In this document: in pieces, positions 1-9,552 of the stretch
Position numbering within the stretch: the stretch's first letter is position 1
Layout: every line of letters starts with the position of its first letter
DNA from: Desulfobacteraceae bacterium
GTDB taxonomy: Bacteria; Desulfobacterota; Desulfobacteria; Desulfobacterales; Desulfosarcinaceae
Length of the DNA stretch: 64,000 bases
Direction of reading: 5' to 3'
NCBI GenBank assembly: GCA_027068085.1
Contig: JAMOUQ010000042.1
Coordinates: forward strand, 32,087-96,086
Made by a program: the position numbers and the translations under genes
The notes under the pieces: model-generated
Told to the model about the DNA's origin: nothing
Seen by the model: only the letters and a program-made list of their open reading frames with translations
Database searches by the model: none

Positions 1-1122
1 CACCACCACGTCGGCCCGCTTGCCAACCTCCAGGGTGCCGATCTCATCCTCCAGGCCCAGGGCCCGGGCTCCGCCGGCGGTGGCCAGCTCCAGGACCAAA
101 CCGGCCGGCATGACCGTGGGATCCAGGGTGAAGGCCTTGTGCATCTTGGCAACGGTGTCCATCTCCCGGAAAAGGTCCAGGTCGTTGTTGGAGCTGGTCC
201 CGTCGGTGCCCAGCCCGACACAGATGCCGGCATCCAGCATGTCGGGTATGGGGGCCAGGCCCGAGGCCAGCTTCATGTTGCTCTCTTGGTTGTGGGCGAT
301 CTTGACCCGGCCGGCGGCCAGCAGCTCGATCTCGGACTGGTTGACCTTGACGGCATGGCAGGCCAGCAGGTTGGAAGTGAGCAATCCCAGATTGTTAAGA
401 TGCTCCACCGGCCGGCAGCCGTAACGCTGACCGATCTGTTCCACCTCGGCCTCGGTCTCTGCCAGGTGGATCACCAGGGGCACCTGATAGTCTTCGGCCA
501 GGCCGGCGGCCCTTTCCAGCAGGCCGGGACTGCAAAGATAGGGGCTGTGGGGCTCCACCGCCACGCCGATCAAAGGGTCTTGGCGCCATTTTTCCAGCAT
601 CTGCCCCACGTATTCAAAGCCCTTTTCCAGGGGGCCGTAGTTGGGGGAGGGAAAATCGTAGAGCACCTCGCCCACCACGGCCCTCATCCCGGCTTCCCTG
701 GCGGCCCGGGCCACACTGTCTTCGAAAAGATACATGTCGCAGAAACAGGTGGTCCCGGAAAGGATCATCTCGGCGCAGGCCAGCTGGGTGCCCAGGTAGA
801 CCAGGCCGGCATCGAGCCTGGCCTCGGCCGGAAAGATGTAGTCCTGGAGCCAGGTCATCAGGGGCAGGTCGTCGGCCAGCCCCCGGAAAAGGGTCATGGC
901 GGCATGGGTATGGACGTTGACCAGGCCGGGGATGACCACCGCCCCGCCGGCATCCAGCCTCCGGCCGGCCGGAACGTCCTTGAAATCGCCGGCCGGTCCC
1001 AGTGCCCGGATGGTGCCGTCTCTTACCGCCAGGGCCCCGTTTTCCACCACCGTGCCGACAGCATCCATGGTGATCAGGGTGCCGCCGGTAATCAACAGGT
1101 CGTATCTTTCGACATCGGTCAT
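1..1122 (-). CDS. mtaD: SAH/MTA deaminase-type amidohydrolase, 3' end cut by window edge
   Basis: Metal-dependent amidohydrolase of the MtaD/SsnA type. The family deaminates S-adenosylhomocysteine, 5'-methylthioadenosine or adenosine to the inosine analogues in the cytosol. The 374 visible codons run from ATG at 1122 and continue past base 1, so the gene is partial. Visible features are the metal-binding HTH at residues 71-73 after PGLVNV, a later VIHLAETEAE segment with His and Glu, the CHAVK histidine, and the GLGTDGTSSNND motif carrying the metal-ligand Asp. A purine nucleoside phosphorylase ends 33 bp upstream on the same strand. The two would convert SAH/MTA to hypoxanthine plus a ribose phosphate derivative. 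The exact substrate cannot be read from the sequence. Confidence 0.88.
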   Translation of the reverse strand, partial: MTDVERYDLLITGGTLITMDAVGTVVENGALAVRDGTIRALGPAGDFKDVPAGRRLDAGGAVVIPGLVNVHTHAAMTLFRGLADDLPLMTWLQDYIFPAEARLDAGLVYLGTQLACAEMILSGTTCFCDMYLFEDSVARAAREAGMRAVVGEVLYDFPSPNYGPLEKGFEYVGQMLEKWRQDPLIGVAVEPHSPYLCSPGLLERAAGLAEDYQVPLVIHLAETEAEVEQIGQRYGCRPVEHLNNLGLLTSNLLACHAVKVNQSEIELLAAGRVKIAHNQESNMKLASGLAPIPDMLDAGICVGLGTDGTSSNNDLDLFREMDTVAKMHKAFTLDPTVMPAGLVLELATAGGARALGLEDEIGTLEVGKRADVVV

Positions 1123-1155
1123 GGGCTTGCCCCGCAGGCGGCCGCAGCCGCCGGC

Positions 1156-1986
1156 TCAGATCCTTTCCAGCACCCCGGCCACCACCCGGGCCAGGGCCGG
1201 AGCGGCCTGGCGGGCAACGGCGATGATGCTCTCAACGTCCGCCGGACGGGGATCGTCCGGATCGGCGATGTTGGTAATGGTGGAAATCCCCAGTACCCTG
1301 ATGCCGGCATGCACGGCGGCGATGGTCTCCATGACGGTGGAAAAACCGACCGCATCGGCACCGATGATCCTCAAAAAGCGCATCTCGGCCGGGGTTTCCA
1401 GAGACGGCCCGTGGAGGCCGGCGTAAACCCCGGATTGCAGCCCGAGACCGGCTGCGGCGGCCGCCTCTTGGGCGGCCTGCCTGAGCACCGGATCATAGGC
1501 CGCGGTCATGTCCGGAAAACGCAGCCCCCAGGCATCGATGTTGGGACCGGTGAGGGGATTTGCACCGGTGAGATTGACATGGTCGCGGATCAGCATCAGG
1601 TCGCCGGCGGCAAAGCCGGGGGCCAGGCCGCCGGCGGCATTTGTCAGGATCAGGTATTTTACTCCCAGGGCCGCCAGGACCCGCACGGAAAAGGTTACCT
1701 GGCGGGGGCTGTAGCCTTCGTAGAGATGAAAACGGCCCTGGCAGACGGCCACCTGCCTTGTCCCCAGCCTGCCTTTGAGCAGCACCCCGGCATGGCTGGC
1801 GACGGTGGGAGCCGGGAAATTGGGGATCTCCTTGTATGGCAGGCCGGCGGCTTTTTCGAGATCTGCAGCCAGGTCGCCGAGTCCGGTTCCGGTCAGCACC
1901 GCCACCTGCGGGAAAGAGCCGAACCGCCGCCTGACGAAGCCTGCCGCCTGCTCCACCTGAAGAATGTAATCCGTGTTGGAAGTCAT
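1156..1986 (-). CDS. punA: Purine nucleoside phosphorylase, trimeric class
   Basis: Phosphorolyses purine nucleosides to free base and (deoxy)ribose-1-phosphate; cytosolic. The 276 residues match the usual length of trimeric PNP/MTAP enzymes. Visible motifs are TGTGLG near residue 33 (phosphate loop), GRFHLYEG with the phosphate-binding His, LTNAAGGL in mid protein, and the GADAVGFSTVMET and ISTITN segments. The AAGG form of the third motif and the Asn in STITN fit 6-oxopurine (inosine/guanosine) specificity better than MTA phosphorylase, which suits the deaminase gene immediately downstream. ATG at 1986 is the only good start. Its ribosome-binding site is weak. Confidence 0.9.
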   Translation of the reverse strand: MTSNTDYILQVEQAAGFVRRRFGSFPQVAVLTGTGLGDLAADLEKAAGLPYKEIPNFPAPTVASHAGVLLKGRLGTRQVAVCQGRFHLYEGYSPRQVTFSVRVLAALGVKYLILTNAAGGLAPGFAAGDLMLIRDHVNLTGANPLTGPNIDAWGLRFPDMTAAYDPVLRQAAQEAAAAAGLGLQSGVYAGLHGPSLETPAEMRFLRIIGADAVGFSTVMETIAAVHAGIRVLGISTITNIADPDDPRPADVESIIAVARQAAPALARVVAGVLERI

Positions 1987-2208
1987 GATTGTCGAACCTG
2001 TCCGCAGGCCATTGAAACACTGATCAAAAACGACAGGTCGGCAGTATAATCCCCGGCCGGGCTGCGGTCAAGGCCGGACACAAAGAGACACGCTGATTGT
2101 TGCCCCGCAACGGATCAAATTTATTGTCTTGATGATCCGCCGTCGACGAGGCATAATTGTTTGTCCGGCCCGGGTGCCGGATAACTCTTTGCAAGAAAGG
2201 AACAGAAA

Positions 2209-2604
2209 ATGCGTGGACTTGTCATCCGCTGGCTGGCCCTTACCGTGGCCGTGATCTTTACCGCCTACCTGGTGGACGGAATCCGAGTGGACAGCTTCGG
2301 CTCGGCCCTGGCGGCAGCGGCCGCCATAGGCATCCTGAACGCCTTTTTCCGGCCCATCGCCCTGCTGCTGACCCTGCCGCTGAACCTGCTGACCTTCGGA
2401 CTGTTCACCTTCGTGATCAACGCCCTGATGCTCAAGATGGCCGACGGCCTGATCGAAGGTCTCCAGGTAGACGGGTTCTGGAGCGCGGTGGCCGGAGCCT
2501 TCCTGATAGGTCTCATCAGCTGGCTGATAAACACCCTGATAAACACCGACGGCCGGATCCATGTAATCGAACTTCACCGCCGCGGTCCTGACCGCTGGGT
2601 ATAA
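2209..2604 (+). CDS. Phage holin family (PF04020-like) small membrane protein
   Basis: A 131-residue integral membrane protein with about four hydrophobic segments (roughly residues 7-22, 32-50, 54-75 and 91-110) separated by short loops. The pattern ALLLTLPLNLLTFGLFTFVINALML in two overlapping halves is typical of the phage holin family 4_2 (YvlD-like), which is chromosomal in most bacteria and has no proven holin function. An AAGAAAGGAA ribosome-binding site precedes ATG at 2209. It is followed after 9 bp by a DUF1232-DnaJ gene, so the two are probably co-transcribed. Function unknown. Confidence 0.8.
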   Translation: MRGLVIRWLALTVAVIFTAYLVDGIRVDSFGSALAAAAAIGILNAFFRPIALLLTLPLNLLTFGLFTFVINALMLKMADGLIEGLQVDGFWSAVAGAFLIGLISWLINTLINTDGRIHVIELHRRGPDRWV

Positions 2605-2613
2605 GGTCAGACC

Positions 2614-3051
2614 ATGAACAGGCTGCTGATCATTCTGGCAGTGCTCTACATCCTCATGCCCCTGGACCTGCTGCCCGATTTCATCCCGGTCCGGGGCTGG
2701 ATAGACGATATCGTCATCGCCGGCCTGCTGCTCTACCGTTTCTTTCAGAACCGCAAAACCAGGCCCGCGGGCCGGCCGTCTTCCGGAAGCGGCCCCGGGG
2801 ACTCAGACAACCGGTCCGCCGGCCCGCAGCCGGCAGACAGACAGCCCTGCCCGCCGCCTCATCAGGTGCTGGAGGTCGCCCCCGACGCCACGGCCTCCCA
2901 GATCAAGGCCGCCTACCGCCGCCTTGCGGCCAAGTACCATCCGGACAAGTTCACCCACCTGGACGATCAGTTCCGCCGCCTGGCAGAAGAAAGGTTCAAG
3001 CAGATCCAGGCCGCATATCAGGAAATGACGGCCGCCGCCGAAAAGCGCTGA
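2614..3051 (+). CDS. DUF1232 membrane anchor plus C-terminal DnaJ domain protein
   Basis: 145 residues with two parts. The N-terminal 45 residues match the DUF1232 (YkvA-like) pattern, with PLDLLPDFIPVRGWIDD followed by a short hydrophobic stretch. After a Pro/Ser/Gly-rich linker, residues about 82-142 form a J domain with helix II, the HPD motif (KYHPDKF) and the helix III pattern FKQIQAAYQEM. The protein is likely membrane-tethered and would stimulate a DnaK-type chaperone at the membrane. This is inferred from domains only. It lies 9 bp after the holin-like gene. Its stop overlaps the start of the bidirectional intergenic hairpin shared with gdhA. Confidence 0.85.
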   Translation: MNRLLIILAVLYILMPLDLLPDFIPVRGWIDDIVIAGLLLYRFFQNRKTRPAGRPSSGSGPGDSDNRSAGPQPADRQPCPPPHQVLEVAPDATASQIKAAYRRLAAKYHPDKFTHLDDQFRRLAEERFKQIQAAYQEMTAAAEKR

Positions 3052-3087
3052 AAAAAGCCCGGTGCCCGGCATGGGCCGGACACCGGG
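3051..3087 (-). terminator. Rho-independent terminator of gdhA
   Basis: CCCGGTG (3058-3064) pairs with CACCGGG (3081-3087). The stem continues inward as CCGGC/GCCGG around a small loop. On the minus strand the stem is followed by a T-run (3056-3051), the correct order to stop transcription from gdhA. Confidence 0.75.
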
Positions 3088-3115
3088 TCCTGAAAAGATC
3101 GGCCAAACGTCAGTA

Positions 3116-4480
<1,365 letters not shown>

Positions 4481-4538
4481 TTATGATTAATCGCCCCTCA
4501 TAAGGGCCGCTCAACTCTCGCGGACAATGGCCGAACCG

Positions 4539-7502
4539 TCAGGTGCTCAAAATCACGCTCCTGGAGCTGCGGCCGTCGACTTTCAGCACCAGGGGCCGCC
4601 GGCAACGGACATGGGCCACGAACTCCGTTTCCCGCACCAGCGGCTGGCCCTGGATCCAGTCCCAGCGGATGAAATCATCGCCCTGGCCTGTTATGGAAAT
4701 ATAGTTTATCCCCAGGGTGGTGATGTTATGGAAAAAGTGCGATCCCTGGGAAGGCTCGGCCTGGAGCTTGTCGGACATGGCCTCGATTATGGCGCCCACC
4801 CCGGAGATATCGGCCCAGTTGACCGGAATGCCCAGCCATGGATCGGCCGATCCCCAGCGCCCGGGCCCGATGAGCAGGTATTTGCGCTGCTGCTTTTCAA
4901 GATCCGCGTTCAGGGCCGCGATCTGGCGGGCTATCTCCGGCGTCCTGGCAGGATCGAAGGGCTCGGGCTTGACATATACGATGTCTTCCATCATCGCCTT
5001 CTGGGCGTTGCCCAGGGCCCGTACAGAGTAGCAGATCGCCTCCTTGATCTCGTCCTCTGAAATGCTTACCTCCACCTGCTCGGCCCGGGCCGTCATGGGC
5101 CGCAGCTGGAGAAAGGCGAATTCAGGCTGCTTGTCGCTGGTTTCGGGGAGGTTGACGGAAAACTCGATTTCCACCGGGCATCCCATGCCCCGGCTTCCCA
5201 GAGACAGGGAATCCTTCAGCAGGCTGGCCAGGGGAAACAGATCGTATTTGAGCACCTGGGCGAAGGTAAGCACCCTGTAGCCGGGAATGTCCACCGTGTC
5301 ACGGATACGGTGTTCCTGGGGCACGTAAGTGCTGGCCAGCATCCGCACCGGAGGCTCCTGGTCGGCATCGGTCACCTCGCGCCGCACCAGGTGATCGCCA
5401 TCGGTTATCCCCAGCCGCTGCAGGCCGGTCCCCATCTGGAGGGCGTAGAAGTATCGCTGGCTGTTGGCCATTATCTCGTCCACCGAAGACCGCTGGGGCA
5501 GCAGCTGGGGGTAGGCCGGGCAGAACCTCAGGGAACGTTCGCCTTCCACCACCATCTTGCCCAGGCCCATGGCGATGGTGGCGATGCCTTCTTCGGGTTT
5601 CATCCTTCCGAAGGGATAGTAGTTGTAGGACTGGGCCACGCCCGATATGGCCGGATAGTAGAAATCGCCATACCTTTCGCCCACGAGCTGCTGAATGATC
5701 ACGGCCATCTTCTCTTCTTCGGTGCGATGGCCCACCCGGCGGGAAAAAGCCCGCGGCGCCTGGTAATAGGTGGAAGCGTAGACCAGCTTGACCGCCTGAA
5801 CCAGGTGGGCCAGGCGCTGGTCCAGATCCGGGTGATCGTTGGGGATCATGTAGGTGCGGTACAGCCCGGCATAGGCCCTGAACTGGGCGTCTTCCAGCAG
5901 GCTGGAAGAACGGATGGCAAGGGGATAACGCACGTGCTGGAGGTAGACTTTCAGGTCACGCTGCACCCGCTCCGGCAGGGGACTCTGGATAAAGCCGGCG
6001 GCGATGGCTTCATCGGGCAGGTCGGACTTGGCAAAATGGCGCAGGTCGTTGGCATCGACGAATTGCTCGAAGGCATCGGTGGTTATCACCAGGGTCTGGG
6101 GCACTCTGATCTGAACGTCCGGGTACTGCCGGTAAAGGCTCGTGTCGCAATTGAGCAGGGCGGCGACGAAAGCCAGACCGCGGGCCTTGCCTCCCAGGGA
6201 GCCCTTGCCGATCTTGATGAATTCGGTTTCAGGATCGAAGTCGAAGGTGTCGAAATTGGCCACCACGCCCTTCTGGCGGCTCTTGCGGCGCTGCCTGATC
6301 ACCGAGGCCAGATACTGCCGGTGGGTCTCCAGGTCGTCGAAGTCCTCCTGACAGATGGGCCGTACCTCGGCGGCCAGCTCGGTCTCGGTGCGGGCAAAGA
6401 GCCAGCGTGAAAAATCGTTCCGCCGGCAGTGATAGATAAACGATTCGGGCGGAATCTTCAGCAGGTTTTCCTCCAGCCCCTTGAGAGTGCTGGCCCGGGC
6501 GATTTCCTCGCCTTCGGGGGTGCGGAAGACAAAGTCACCGAAGCCCAGATACTCCTTGAAAAAGGAACGGACCTCCTGGTGCAGGGTGGCCGAATCCTTG
6601 TCCACGAAAAAGGCCGGTATTCCGGCGGCAGCGACTGCGTCGTCAGAGCCCGAACCGGTCAGCAGCAGGGGAATGTCGAAACGTTCGGCCTGGATCTGCC
6701 TGAGCAGGTCCGTTCCGGCACCCCGGTCAGGCCGGCCTTCCCGCATCAGCTCGGAGGCACAGATCACCCCCAGAACGTAAGGCTCGAAACGCTTGAAGGT
6801 TTCCATGGCCTTTTCATAGGTTTCGGCCACCAGGATCTTGGGCCGGGCGCGCATGGTCAGCAGGCGGTGTTCCTCGTTGAGGCCGCTTTCGATCAGCGAC
6901 TGGGTCTGGGAAACCAGTTCGCGGTAGAAGATCGGCAACAGGGAAGATATGTGGACCGGAGAATCCTCCACGAAGAGGATCACGCGGATACCGGCCTTTT
7001 CGGTGTCATGGGCGGCATTTATCTGATCCTCCACGCTCTTTACCATGGCCACCAGGATGTCGGTGTCGCCGGACCAGACAAAGGTCCGGTCCACGGCCTC
7101 GAAGGTAATGGCCCGGGTGACATCCCGGCTGCTGGGAACAAGCCCGTGGGAGAGAACCACCACCGGAAGATCCGGCTTGAGGGCCTTTATCTCGCGGCCC
7201 AGGGTGGCGGCATCCATGTCCACCACCCGCGGCATGGTGATCACCATGTCGAAGGCCTTTTCGGCGATCAGCTCCAGGGCCCTGGCGGCCGAGCCGGCCC
7301 AGGTAAACCTGGGCGGCCGGCTGAGGTTGAGCCCCCGGTACTCGTTGACGATGCGTTCGGAAAGCCGGCAATCCTCCTCCATCACCCAGGCATCGTAAGG
7401 AGTCGAAACCAGGAGAATTTCACGCACCTTCCATGGCATCAGTTCGTGGAAGACCTTGAAGCGCGAATCCAGATCGTGGCAGAAGGGATCTATTTCGATT
7501 GT
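4539..7502 (-). CDS. PEP/pyruvate-binding (PPDK-N) protein with two receiver-like N-terminal domains
   Basis: A 987-residue cytosolic protein from ATG at 7502, chosen because AGGGGGG lies just upstream; an ATG at 7556 would add 18 unlikely residues. Residues about 25-150 and 165-330 each look like response-regulator folds. The first has VITMPRVVD where the phospho-acceptor Asp should be, and the second begins LFVEDSP. From about 420 to the end is the ATP-grasp PEP/pyruvate-binding domain of PEP synthase and PPDK: KIGKGSLGGKARGL, LAIRSSSLLED, QQLVGERYG, and FLQLRPMT. The phospho-His swivel domain and PEP-binding TIM barrel are absent. Therefore it is not a complete PEP synthase. A signalling or phosphotransfer role is possible but unproven. 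Confidence 0.75.
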   Translation of the reverse strand, partial: TIEIDPFCHDLDSRFKVFHELMPWKVREILLVSTPYDAWVMEEDCRLSERIVNEYRGLNLSRPPRFTWAGSAARALELIAEKAFDMVITMPRVVDMDAATLGREIKALKPDLPVVVLSHGLVPSSRDVTRAITFEAVDRTFVWSGDTDILVAMVKSVEDQINAAHDTEKAGIRVILFVEDSPVHISSLLPIFYRELVSQTQSLIESGLNEEHRLLTMRARPKILVAETYEKAMETFKRFEPYVLGVICASELMREGRPDRGAGTDLLRQIQAERFDIPLLLTGSGSDDAVAAAGIPAFFVDKDSATLHQEVRSFFKEYLGFGDFVFRTPEGEEIARASTLKGLEENLLKIPPESFIYHCRRNDFSRWLFARTETELAAEVRPICQEDFDDLETHRQYLASVIRQRRKSRQKGVVANFDTFDFDPETEFIKIGKGSLGGKARGLAFVAALLNCDTSLYRQYPDVQIRVPQTLVITTDAFEQFVDANDLRHFAKSDLPDEAIAAGFIQSPLPERVQRDLKVYLQHVRYPLAIRSSSLLEDAQFRAYAGLYRTYMIPNDHPDLDQRLAHLVQAVKLVYASTYYQAPRAFSRRVGHRTEEEKMAVIIQQLVGERYGDFYYPAISGVAQSYNYYPFGRMKPEEGIATIAMGLGKMVVEGERSLRFCPAYPQLLPQRSSVDEIMANSQRYFYALQMGTGLQRLGITDGDHLVRREVTDADQEPPVRMLASTYVPQEHRIRDTVDIPGYRVLTFAQVLKYDLFPLASLLKDSLSLGSRGMGCPVEIEFSVNLPETSDKQPEFAFLQLRPMTARAEQVEVSISEDEIKEAICYSVRALGNAQKAMMEDIVYVKPEPFDPARTPEIARQIAALNADLEKQQRKYLLIGPGRWGSADPWLGIPVNWADISGVGAIIEAMSDKLQAEPSQGSHFFHNITTLGINYISITGQGDDFIRWDWIQGQPLVRETEFVAHVRCRRPLVLKVDGRSSRSVILST

Positions 7503-7673
7503 CATGGCACCCCCCTGAAGCTTGCGTGTCCTGCGCCCTAAAGTAAGTAAATTCAAAAGGAAAACAGTTAACCAAAGGTCATCCCGGTGTCAAGCAAATT
7601 CGCCGTTTTGCCCGCCATGGGGCAGACAGCGGTCCCGAAACCGGGGCCGGGGCCGGCTGCGGCAATATTTTAC

Positions 7674-7704
7674 TTGATCAAAAGGCCACACCTCTGCATA
7701 TAAC
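7674..7704 (+). promoter_or_regulatory. Candidate sigma-70 promoter for the pan operon
   Basis: TTGATC (7674-7679) is followed by CATATAAC (7697-7704). This gives either a 17-bp spacer to CATATA or a 19-bp spacer to TATAAC. It lies about 80 bp upstream of the first pan operon gene. Sequence match only. Confidence 0.4.
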
Positions 7705-7780
7705 CTGTCAGGGAACCTGCAGCCGGGATCCGGCCAGGGATGATCGTTGCCAAGCCACTCTTTCAACGGGAGCAAACCTG

Positions 7781-8695
7781 ATGCGCGTCGGTTTCATCGG
7801 GGCAGGCCACGTGGGAAGCGCCTTCGGACGCTATCTGCACCTCAAGGGCATCACCGTCAGCGGCTTTTACGACCGCCATCGCTCCAAAACCCGCCTGGCC
7901 GCAGAAGCAAGCGGGGCCGAGGCCTTCGAAAATGCCGCCCGGGTGGCGGCCGCCTCGGACATGATCCTGATCACCACCCGGGACGATCAGATAGAAGAGG
8001 CCTGCCTCGGGCTTGCCCGCAGCCGCGGCATCGAAAAACGGCACCTGGTGGGGCACATGAGCGGCGCCGGCAGCAGCACGATCCTGCAGGCAGCAAAAGA
8101 TGCCGGAGCCGCCGTCTTCAGTCTTCATCCCCTCCAGGCCTTTGCCGATCCTGACAAGGCCGTGGAGCAGCTGCCGGAAACCTTCTTCAGTCTCGAGGGC
8201 GACGACCCCCGCCTGGAGGAGGTGAAAAAGCTGATGGCCCGCCTGGGAAACCCGTTGTTTCTCATTACCGCCGAACAAAAGCCTCTCTACCACCTGGCCG
8301 CCTGCATCATGTCCAACTACCTGGTCACCCTGATGGACCTGGGCCTGGAGGCTCTCGGCCTGGTGGGTATCGGCGCGGACAGTGGCTTCAAGGCCATGTA
8401 CCCGCTGATTGCCGGCACCCTGGAAAACATCAGAAGCCAGGGTACGGCTTCCGCCCTGACCGGACCGCTTGCCAGGGCCGACATCTCCACCATCGCGACC
8501 CATCTTTCCGCTCTCGAAAAAGCAGCCGGCGGCGGCAGCCTGGAAACACTCTACCGCATTCTCGGCCGGCGCACCCTTCGGCTTGCGGCTGCGGCCCGCC
8601 CGGAGCTGAAACAACGTCTGGAAAAACTGGCCGATCTGCTGGCAGGAAAACCAGAGGCCCGATCCACCAAAAATTCAAACAAGAGGAAGACTTGA
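7781..8695 (+). CDS. panG: Rossmann-like / DUF2520 protein, likely alternative ketopantoate reductase
   Basis: 304 residues. The N-terminus is a dinucleotide-binding Rossmann fold (GFIGAGHVGSAF, residues 4-15). SLHPLQAF marks the middle and an all-helical DUF2520 region forms the C-terminal half (about 150-290). Its stop is 1 bp from the panB start and panC follows, while no panE or ilvC-type ketopantoate reductase is visible. DUF2520 proteins in pan operons include PanG, an NADPH-dependent ketopantoate reductase described in Francisella. From context, this gene most likely supplies that step (ketopantoate to pantoate). The assignment is by context and family memory, not by catalytic residues I can verify. 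Confidence 0.7.
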   Translation: MRVGFIGAGHVGSAFGRYLHLKGITVSGFYDRHRSKTRLAAEASGAEAFENAARVAAASDMILITTRDDQIEEACLGLARSRGIEKRHLVGHMSGAGSSTILQAAKDAGAAVFSLHPLQAFADPDKAVEQLPETFFSLEGDDPRLEEVKKLMARLGNPLFLITAEQKPLYHLAACIMSNYLVTLMDLGLEALGLVGIGADSGFKAMYPLIAGTLENIRSQGTASALTGPLARADISTIATHLSALEKAAGGGSLETLYRILGRRTLRLAAAARPELKQRLEKLADLLAGKPEARSTKNSNKRKT

Positions 8696-8696
8696 A

Positions 8697-9542
8697 ATGG
8701 CACAAGACCGCTTCAGCGTAAGTTCGTTCAGGGACGCCAAGAAAAAGGGGCGGCCCATCACCATGCTGACCGCCTACGATTACACCACGGCCCGCCTGCT
8801 CGATGCGGCCGGCATCGACAGTCTCCTGGTGGGCGATTCCCTGGGCATGACCATGCTGGGCTACCCCGACACCCTCCGGGTCACCATGGACGAGATGATC
8901 CACCACACCCGGGCCGTGGCCCGGGCCGCAGAACATGCCATGGTCATCGGCGACATGCCCTTCATGTCTTACCACGTCAGCGTGGAAGATGCCGTCCGCA
9001 ATGCCGGCCGTTTCATCCAGCAGGGCCGGGCCCAGGCCATCAAGCTGGAAGGGGGACGCCAGGTGATCGACAAGGTCAAGGCCATCTGCCGGGCCCAGAT
9101 CCCGGTGCTGGGACACCTGGGCCTGACGCCCCAGTCGGTCAACGTCATGGGCGGCTTCAAGGTCCAGGGCAAGGACATCGAGGCCGCCCGCCAGATCATG
9201 GACGATGCCCTCATGCTCCAGGATGCCGGGGTCTTCGGCATCATCCTGGAATGCGTGCCGGCGGCCCTGGCTGCCAGGATAACCGAAACCCTGGAAATCC
9301 CCACCGTGGGAATAGGCGCCGGCAACGGGTGTGACGGCCAGGTCCTGGTAATCCAGGACCTGCTGGGACTATACAAGCAGCTGCGGCCCAAGTTCGTCAA
9401 GACCTACGCCGATCTTGGAAGCGCGGTCGAAAAAGCCGTCAAAGACTACATCGAGCAAGTACGGACGAGGGCTTTTCCAACCGAAAAGCACAGTTTCGCC
9501 ATGGCCCCGGAAGTAATGGAAAAGCTCCTTTCATCCAAGTAG
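8697..9542 (+). CDS. panB: Ketopantoate hydroxymethyltransferase
   Basis: Transfers a hydroxymethyl group from methylenetetrahydrofolate to 2-oxoisovalerate, the first step of pantoate synthesis; cytosolic. 281 residues, normal for PanB. Visible motifs are ITMLTAYDYTTARLLD, LLVGDSLGMTMLGY with the Mg-binding Asp, VIGDMPFMSYH, AIKLEGG, GHLGLTPQSVN and TVGIGAGNGCDGQVLV. It starts one base after the stop of the upstream DUF2520 gene, and the AAGAGGAAG ribosome-binding site lies within that gene's end. panC begins 10 bp downstream, so the three genes form one operon. Confidence 0.97.
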   Translation: MAQDRFSVSSFRDAKKKGRPITMLTAYDYTTARLLDAAGIDSLLVGDSLGMTMLGYPDTLRVTMDEMIHHTRAVARAAEHAMVIGDMPFMSYHVSVEDAVRNAGRFIQQGRAQAIKLEGGRQVIDKVKAICRAQIPVLGHLGLTPQSVNVMGGFKVQGKDIEAARQIMDDALMLQDAGVFGIILECVPAALAARITETLEIPTVGIGAGNGCDGQVLVIQDLLGLYKQLRPKFVKTYADLGSAVEKAVKDYIEQVRTRAFPTEKHSFAMAPEVMEKLLSSK

Positions 9543-9552
9543 AGGCAAGAAA

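Noticed and set aside
139..2049. Very long plus-strand open frame opposite the deaminase and PNP
   Set aside because: It is antisense to two well-recognised enzymes; the Gly/His/Gln-rich translation is typical of an antisense shadow in GC-rich DNA.
2209..2604. Phage origin suggested by the phage-holin-family gene
   Set aside because: The family is common on chromosomes; no other phage gene, integrase or att site is nearby.
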